Shown here piece after piece: positions 7,680 through 12,500 of a DNA stretch of 12,500 nt. The notes beneath the pieces are model-generated. The model searched no databases, was not told the DNA's origin, and saw nothing but the letters and a program-made list of their open reading frames with translations. Source of the DNA: Chrysomallon squamiferum (lineage: Eukaryota; Mollusca; Gastropoda; Neomphalida; Peltospiridae); the NCBI GenBank assembly GCA_012295275.1, contig CM022673.1, forward strand, positions 17,293,810 to 17,306,309, given 5' to 3'. The position numbers and the translations under genes were made by a program. The stretch's first letter is position 1. Each line of letters opens with the position of its first letter.

Positions 7680-7765
7680 TTTTTTTTAAAACCCATAAAT
7701 AATAATAATAAAAAAATATACAACAAAATAAAAAATCAAATCAAATCAAATAAAATGAAATAAAA
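7680..7765. repeat. A-rich tract with AATCA repeats
   Basis: AATAATAATAA, then AAATCAAATCAAATCAAAT (about 7732-7751), then AAATG/AAATA units. Confidence 0.75.
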
Positions 7766-8261
7766 ATTACTTTTTCTAACACAAGTAGTTGCATGTTACA
7801 GCGATCTATCACATTCAACAGACAAACTGAGTTTTAATGGCAGCAAAATGCTTCAGTGGTGTTTAGCAAAATTATGCTTTTAGTAACCAGCTGTTACACT
7901 TCTGTTTTTTTAGGTTTTACTGAACGTCTCGTTATTTGAAAACTATTGATTATAATAACTCTGTGAGAAGCCGATACACGTCATTCTGTGAAACCCGAAA
8001 CTTGATCTTGTTCATCTCTGTAACGAACCACTTTGTTAAAACTGAGGAAAATCAAATTCACTGACGTTTGTCAGCTGAATTAGAACATACACACATCCTG
8101 CCTCTACCGAATAAATATGGCAGGCATACAGAGCTTTTATCAGGTAAAATTAATAAAATAATAAAAATAAAATAAAACAAGGAACCAACAAAAGGATTCT
8201 GCTTTACTGATGGGGTTTTGTTCTTTGTTTTTATTGTGGTTTGGACTTATTTTTTTAGGCT
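7766..8261. other. Unique spacer, no gene seen
   Basis: Mostly non-repetitive. A T-rich stretch ending TTTTTTTAGG occurs at 8250-8259, just before the ACT tract, and resembles an acceptor. The only open frame after it is the Thr-rich repeat translation. Confidence 0.45.
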
Positions 8262-8288
8262 GACTACTGCTACTATTACTACTACTAT

Positions 8289-8341
<53 letters not shown>

Positions 8342-8568
8342 TTTCTACTACTACTACTACTACTACTGACGTTATTACTACTACTACTCCTAATATTACA
8401 ACTATAACAACTATTACTATTACTACTAATATTTCGACTACTACAGCTGCAACTACTTCTACCACTACTGCAACTACTACTACTGTTATTTCTACTAAAA
8501 CTACTACTACAATTACTACTAATACTGCTACAACCACTGTATTACTGCTACTACTACTAATAATAACA
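8262..8568. repeat. ACT-rich trinucleotide tract, about 300 bp
   Basis: A clean (ACT)n run (about 8290-8340) is surrounded by degenerate triplets (ATT, ACA, GCT, TCT, GAC) that keep the three-base phase almost throughout. In one plus frame this reads as about 100 residues of Thr with Ile, Ala, Ser and Asn; on the minus strand as poly-Val. The long frames reflect the repeat phase. Thr-rich mucin-like exons exist in animals, but no start, signal peptide or splice context supports one here. Confidence 0.93.
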
Positions 8569-9011
8569 GATAAACAAAAATAATAAATTAAGTTCATAAA
8601 TAAAATGATACAGCTAAAGCAATCCTTTTATAAAAAGTTCTGTTTCTGTTAAACATTTTTACAAAATTAAAAAGACGTCACTGAACAGAGAACATGAAAA
8701 AATAATCATCTTTCTTTCAATTAGTTAAATGAAAAACATGCGCCGTCATAATAGATTTTCCTTAGTGACATTAAACATAGTTATATTTATACTGTTAGTG
8801 CAATAAATAATTTACATCAGAAACGTTTAAAAGTGAATTTATGTTTTATGAAGTCTTACTGAGAAAATAGGTCCCTTAGAAATATCAAGGGTTCTTCTTC
8901 AGTTTAGACAGTTGTATGGTATTAAAAATTATGTCAACATACTTGAAATTCTTCTAAGTATGGAAATCAAGCCTGGAATACCGGAGAGAATGACAGAGAC
9001 AATCATGCATA
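8569..9011. other. Unique spacer, no gene seen
   Basis: AT-rich DNA without repeats, long open frames or recognisable element ends. Confidence 0.5.
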
Positions 9012-9021
9012 ACAGAGAGAA

Positions 9022-9119
<98 letters not shown>
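9012..9119. repeat. (GA)n microsatellite, about 48 units
   Basis: GA/AG dinucleotides with an AAT interruption near 9021 and a single AA at 9062-9063. The purine/pyrimidine mirror symmetry allows triplex (H-DNA). The Leu/Ser frame on the minus strand is an artefact. Confidence 0.97.
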
Positions 9120-9120
<1 letters not shown>

Positions 9121-9620
9121 ATAGACGTATCAAGCATCTTTCTGAAGACCCACTAAACATAAAAAAAAGTACACAAAAATCTTCAGGCTGTTTTTAAAAT
9201 ATAAAATTAGATTTTATAAATTAAACATCGGCGTAAATTAGTTATTGTTTAGGTTTGTGTATTTGTCATTAGAAGCTGTACTAATGGTGATAGAGTTGGG
9301 CGGCTTCCTTCACCAGAAAGATTTTAAATGATTCAAGGGTTTAATGCTTATTCTTACAGCAGAGCAAGTAAAACAAAGCAACAGAAGAAAACGTACGTAC
9401 GTTTGAAATAGCGGTATGCACTTTCTGTTGCCTCTACTCAATCTGGCCTTGGATTAGTTATTTAAGGATAATTTGCTCGACACTTCGAGCCTGTGATTAA
9501 GCAGCAGACTGAAGAGTGACAGCAAAGTTAGACGTCTGTGATTTCAGTCGCACTGAGTACAAGAAAGAATTGATTAAGTGTAACATCAATACACGTACAG
9601 TTAGTAACAAATGTGTACTT
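9120..9620. other. Unique spacer, no gene seen
   Basis: Non-repetitive apart from the 16 bp palindrome AAACGTACGTACGTTT at 9389-9404. No open frame of note. Confidence 0.5.
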
Positions 9621-9752
9621 GTATATACATACATACACACATACATACATATACACACATATACATACATAAATACATATATACATTCATACATACACAC
9701 ATACACACATACATACAAACACCCACACACTAACACATATACACATATACAC
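9619..9752. repeat. (CATA)n compound microsatellite
   Basis: CATA/CACACATA units with AAAT and ACACCC interruptions, the same family as the CATA halves at 837-937 and 6200-6490. Open frames on both strands here are repeat translations. Confidence 0.93.
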
Positions 9753-10050
9753 AGACCTAAGAACATTATATAAATGCACGTAAAAACGACGAAAGACAAA
9801 AACAACGGCCTGCTTCTTGTGGAGCGATGATTACAGCTCTGTATTGAGCAGCTTCCTTCTTCTGTTTTTAACGCTTATCTTAATGGCCGAACGGTAACAT
9901 CGTCCGCGAATGAATGCTTTGTCCTCCTGTGCTAGTGCATTCCTGCCAAACAGAGAATATTCATACCTAAATACGTACGTATTTTAACTTACTCACTTTT
10001 GCAATATAATCTACATATTTGTACGTACCGAACTGAGAGTTACCTTCACT
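9753..10050. other. Unique spacer with an A-box-like motif
   Basis: TGGCCGAACGGTAAC at 9884 resembles the D-arm/A-box region of Leu or Ser tRNAs (TGGCCGAGYGG). No B box or T arm follows in the next 80 bases, so no tRNA or intact SINE is called. The 17 bp TTATCTTAATGGCCGAA (9875-9891) is almost repeated at 6499-6515. Confidence 0.4.
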
Positions 10051-10139
10051 CATTCTCTCAATCACTAACATACACTCGTTTAGTTACTCTCATTCTCTCA
10101 TTCACTAACATACACTCGTTCATTTACTCTCATTCTCTC
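10051..10139. repeat. 40 bp tandem repeat, 2.2 copies
   Basis: Units at 10051-10090 and 10091-10130 both begin CATTCTCTCWNTCACTAACA and differ at only a few positions. A nine-base start of a third copy follows at 10131. The sequence then grades into a CT-rich tract. Confidence 0.93.
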
Positions 10140-10222
10140 TTCCTCTCAGTCACTTAACTTTCTATTTCTTTCTCTGTCTGTCTCTGTTTCTGTCTCAGTC
10201 TGTCGGTCTGTGTGTGTGTGTG
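10131..10222. repeat. Pyrimidine-rich CT/CTGT tract ending in GT
   Basis: Irregular TCTC, CTTT and CTGTCTGT runs end in a short GTGTGTGTGTGTG stretch. Confidence 0.8.
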
Positions 10223-10262
10223 TTACTCATTGGATAGGACGGGTGAAAGCAAACAACAGCAG

Positions 10263-10288
10263 GACACTTTAAGCCTAATTAAAGTGTC
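10263..10288. other. Perfect 10 bp stem, 6-base loop hairpin
   Basis: GACACTTTAA, loop GCCTAA, TTAAAGTGTC. The stem is perfect and followed by an A-rich stretch. No partner gene lies alongside and no RNA family is recognised. Confidence 0.8.
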
Positions 10289-10411
10289 AGAATGAAGAAA
10301 AAAAAAGAAGATGCAGGAGAAAAAGACGAATAAGAATTCTAAGATATGTCACGCTTCTGATTTTTTAAATTATAATCTAGCTTTGCAAAATATCAACGGC
10401 TTTTTTGTAAC

Positions 10412-10431
10412 TTTGTGTGTATGTGTGTGTG

Positions 10432-10529
<98 letters not shown>

Positions 10530-10568
10530 GTGTGTGAGTGTGTGTGTGTGTGTGTGGTTGTAGTGTGT

Positions 10569-10605
<37 letters not shown>

Positions 10606-10660
10606 ACATGTGTGTACTTTGTGTGTGTCCATGTGTGTGTCTCTGTGTGTGTGTGTGTGA
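10412..10660. repeat. (GT)n microsatellite, about 250 bp
   Basis: A pure TG core (10433-10511, about 39 units) is followed by interrupted GT with TATG, GAGT, GGTTGTAG and CACATG variants. Cys-Val or His-Thr open frames across it are artefacts. Confidence 0.97.
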
Positions 10661-10744
10661 ACGACTCAGATATTTCTCTAAAACACAGATTCTAGACAGT
10701 GGTTCTAAACAAACTCTCACATAGTGTCTAAGAAGGGTCCATAT

Positions 10745-10747
<3 letters not shown>

Positions 10748-10791
<44 letters not shown>
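10748..10791. repeat. (CT)22 microsatellite
   Basis: A perfect CT run of 44 bases. Confidence 0.97.
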
Positions 10792-10792
<1 letters not shown>

Positions 10793-11162
10793 AGTATCGT
10801 TCTTATTCGAATCTTCTCTAAAAAGAAATAAAGTTTTCTTTCTCTCAACATGTCGTCTCTCTTTCTGTCATTTTTTTCTATCTTTGCGTATTTCAGTCAT
10901 TTTATTTCAATTATCAAAGTATATTTCGCAGATATGTGGTGTTAATCCGTTTTTTCATATTCTAAAACTCGGTTTTTACAGCTTGTTGAATATAAAAAAA
11001 TAAAATAAAAGGATTTTGTGCAGGAAACTATCAGAAGAGAATGCGGAGAGGTTGTTGTTTCTTTAATACACGACGAATGCTTGCTCGCTAAAACCTCAAA
11101 GCATTTTCAACAAACATAAAGATTTTTTGGTGGATGTTTTTAGTTAATATTATTGTTATTGC

Positions 11163-11164
<2 letters not shown>
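10792..11164. other. Unique spacer, no gene seen
   Basis: T-rich, non-repetitive DNA with no open frame or element end that I can support. Confidence 0.5.

Positions 11165-11222
<58 letters not shown>
11165..11222. repeat. (TTA)19 microsatellite
   Basis: A perfect TTA/ATT run, preceded by degenerate TTATTGTTATTGCTG triplets from about 11145. Confidence 0.97.
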
Positions 11223-11561
11223 GTGATTAACAAGGAATGTTTGGTTTTAAATTGACTGCAGTACGTCCTATCAGAAGCTTTGTGTTTACCGTTTGGCTGG
11301 AGCAGCACTGTAGTAATAATAACAAAACAAAAAGAAAGAAAAAAGTTTCTGCTTATAATTATCATTCTGTCAAAAATAATTGTCATTTTATCCTGATTTT
11401 AGCTCAGTTTTCTCTCATGTTTTTTTTTTTTTTTTTTCACTTTTCTATTATTTTTTCTATTTTTCTTTTTCTTTCTTTCCGACATTGTTTTTTTCCTTTC
11501 TGTCTTTATATCTGCTATTAAAATATTGCATGTACAAAATTCAAAACAGAAGTGAAAAAGC

Positions 11562-11563
<2 letters not shown>
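11223..11563. other. AT-rich spacer with poly-T, no gene seen
   Basis: Includes a T run at 11420-11437 and T/C-rich DNA to about 11510. The plus-strand frames here become Phe/Leu/Ser strings and are not credible genes. Confidence 0.55.
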
Positions 11564-11593
<30 letters not shown>

Positions 11594-11880
11594 TAAAAAT
11601 TAAGGACAACAACAAATATTAATATAATAATAAATAATGATGATGATGATGATGATGAATATGACTGTGATAATTATAATAATCTTAAAAAGAATAATTA
11701 AAAAGAATAATTTAAAAAATTGTTAAAATAAATAAAAAGTATATAAATTAATGAAATTATAAATAAATAAATAAATAAGATAAAATAAGATAAGTTAAGA
11801 TGCGATAGAATAAACTAAACTAAACTAAAATAATAATATTAACCAAATAAAAATAAATAATAATAATAATAATAAATTTA
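11564..11880. repeat. Mosaic of AAT, ATG, AAAT, AAGAT and AAACT repeats
   Basis: (AAT)n at 11564-11593, (ATG)7 at 11637-11659, AAAAAGAATAATT duplicated around 11686-11713, (TAAA)n at 11758-11778, TAAGA/TAAAATAAGA at 11778-11800, AAACT repeats at 11810-11828 and (AAT)n at 11858-11876. No unique stretch is long enough for a gene. Confidence 0.85.
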
Positions 11881-11919
11881 AAGATTTATTTTAGCTCATT
11901 CAAATAAGGGTTGTTAACA

Positions 11920-12180
11920 CAAAACATGGCGGTTAGATTCTGTATTTAATCGGGATTTATCGGAAGTTTTCTGGTGGCTGTTGGTCGATCACTTCCGTAT
12001 TGCTTCGGTAAATTCCGCCAATCTCCAGCGGCTGCGCCGTTTGCCGATGAATGGGCCGAAACATCGCTTCTCTTTCGCTGTGAATAAAATCCCGATATTT
12101 CTCTTTCTTGTTACTGCCAGCTGGTTGAACGAGTGGATACGGGGAAAAAAGCAACAGAACGAGGCAGAATTCGGTTTTAA
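11920..12180 (+). promoter_or_regulatory. CpG-dense promoter-like patch, TATA-less
   Basis: After kilobases of AT-rich DNA, this stretch carries about 19 CpG dinucleotides in 260 bases and is clearly GC-richer. AAACATGGCGG at 11922-11932 matches the YY1-type initiator-proximal motif (AANATGGCGGC). CGGAAGT at 11961-11967 and ACTTCCG at 11991-11997 are ETS-family cores in opposite orientation. YY1 and ETS sites are typical of TATA-less broad promoters of widely expressed animal genes. No TATA box is evident. The patch lies directly upstream of the ATG-plus-donor at 12233-12256, which fits a promoter and 5' UTR on the plus strand. An inverted pair ATCGGGATTT (11949-11958) and AAATCCCGAT (12087-12096) is also present. 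The transcription start cannot be fixed from sequence. Confidence 0.5.
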
Positions 12181-12187
12181 TATTTGA
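12047..12187 (+). other. Possible upstream ORF, 46 codons
   Basis: ATG at 12047 opens 46 codons to a TGA at 12185-12187, all inside the presumed 5' UTR and ending 45 bases before the candidate main start. The product would begin MNGPKHRFSF and contain a short hydrophobic stretch, IPIFLFLVTASW. The start context has G at +4? no (it is A), so it is weak. A shorter upstream frame (ATG at 11926, seven codons) sits inside the YY1-like motif, and an ATG-TAA start-stop occurs at 12217-12222. Whether any is in the mRNA depends on the unknown transcription start. Confidence 0.2.
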
Positions 12188-12232
12188 ACAAATATTCTGT
12201 ATTCTGTATTCTTCTCATGTAAGTGTACAAGA

Positions 12233-12256
12233 ATGGATTATGAAATTCAAGATTTG
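12233..12256 (+). CDS. Candidate first coding exon (5' end of a gene running off the window)
   Basis: ATG at 12233-12235 has A at -3 and G at +4, a strong animal start context. Eight codons read MDYEIQDL and end exactly at GTAAGTAATG, a near-perfect splice donor at 12257, in phase 0. Without splicing, the frame would stop four codons later (V-S-N-V-stop), so the donor is needed for a sensible product. The CpG-dense patch upstream supplies a promoter and 5' UTR. The rest of the gene lies beyond the window, and I do not recognise the protein from eight residues. A competing donor, GTAAGTGT at 12219, would instead end a wholly noncoding first exon before this ATG. Confidence 0.4.
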
Positions 12257-12500
12257 GTAAGTAATGTTTAGTTACTTTTTTTAATGTTAAATGTTTTAGG
12301 TTGGTGGGAGAGTATGCATATTTATTAATGTTTAAGAGTAAAGGATGGCTAGAAAGAAAGAAAGAGAGACAGACAGAGAAAGAGGAAAAGAAAACAGAGA
12401 GAATCAGAAAGAAAATTTTAACTATCGTTTTATTTTCATTCAGTCATTCTTTCTTTCATTATTCATTCATTCCTACTTAGTTTTTCTCCTTCTTTTTTTT
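12257..12500 (+). other. Presumed start of the first intron
   Basis: Begins GTAAGTAATG and turns AT-rich at once. It holds a purine tract (12351-12416, GAAAGAAAGA then GAGACAGACAGAG) followed by a pyrimidine-rich CATT/CTTT tract (12427-12500). GAAAGAAAGA at 12352-12361 is the exact reverse complement of TCTTTCTTTC at 12448-12457. The far intron boundary is outside the window. Confidence 0.35.

Noticed and set aside
8247-8597. Poly-Val minus-strand frame
   Set aside because: Direct translation of the ACT tract.
9389-9404. 16 bp palindrome AAACGTACGTACGTTT
   Set aside because: It is a short ACGT repeat, which is palindromic by nature, so symmetry alone says little.
9884-9960. Intact Leu/Ser-type tRNA gene
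   Set aside because: Only the D-arm/A-box-like TGGCCGAACGG is present. No T arm, B box or acceptor pairing was found.
10311-10724. 137-codon Cys/Val frame
   Set aside because: Almost entirely the (GT)n tract. The non-repeat ends show no conserved character.
11237-11622. Overlapping plus frames rich in Phe and Leu
   Set aside because: They cover poly-T, CT-rich and AAT sequence; no start context or splice support.
11957-12154. 65-codon minus-strand frame in the CpG patch
   Set aside because: Opposite strand to the ATG-plus-donor signal, and no donor or family resemblance. CpG-rich DNA has fewer stop triplets, which explains it.

Overview
The window looks like AT-rich nuclear DNA from an animal with a repeat-laden genome. 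A cephalopod mollusc, perhaps an octopus, is my best guess. The grounds are the density and variety of microsatellites (TATG/CATA, GT, GA, CT, AAT, AAAT, AAAAT, ACT), isolated scraps of unique DNA between them, a relic with hAT-type terminal motifs, and a CpG-dense patch with a eukaryotic splice donor. The taxonomic guess is inference from texture; no diagnostic gene is present. There is no sign of bacterial gene organisation.

Layout. 1-680: unique AT-rich DNA with a GA-rich tract, a possible tRNA-like SINE scrap on the minus strand and a decayed 30-32 bp tandem repeat. 683-1093: a TATG/CATA array that changes orientation twice, then an AAT run. 1094-2828: mostly unique DNA with A-rich tracts. 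2829-4360: A-rich DNA, then a TATG array, then the largest structure in the window, a minisatellite of about 46 units of about 25 bp. 4361-4610: a probable remnant of a non-autonomous hAT-type transposon directly against the minisatellite. 4611-6120: mostly unique DNA with a 26 bp tandem duplication and an 18 bp perfect palindrome. 6130-8570: a TATG-to-CATA array, a (GT)24 run, an AAAT array with an exact 28 bp higher-order period, and a 300 bp ACT-rich tract. 8570-11880: unique spacers separating GA, CATA, GT, CT, TTA and AAT arrays, plus a 40 bp tandem repeat.

11920-12500: the only stretch that looks like part of a gene. A CpG-dense, GC-richer patch carries a YY1-like and two ETS-like motifs. 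About 40 bp beyond it, an ATG in strong start context opens eight codons ending exactly at a consensus splice donor. I read this as the promoter, 5' UTR and first coding exon of a plus-strand gene whose body lies beyond the window. Eight residues are too few to name it.

Most long open frames here are translations of simple repeats (poly-His/Thr, Cys/Val, poly-Thr, poly-Leu/Ser) and are not genes. Two non-repetitive open frames (5691-5936 plus, 7281-7511 minus) are recorded as weak exon candidates only.
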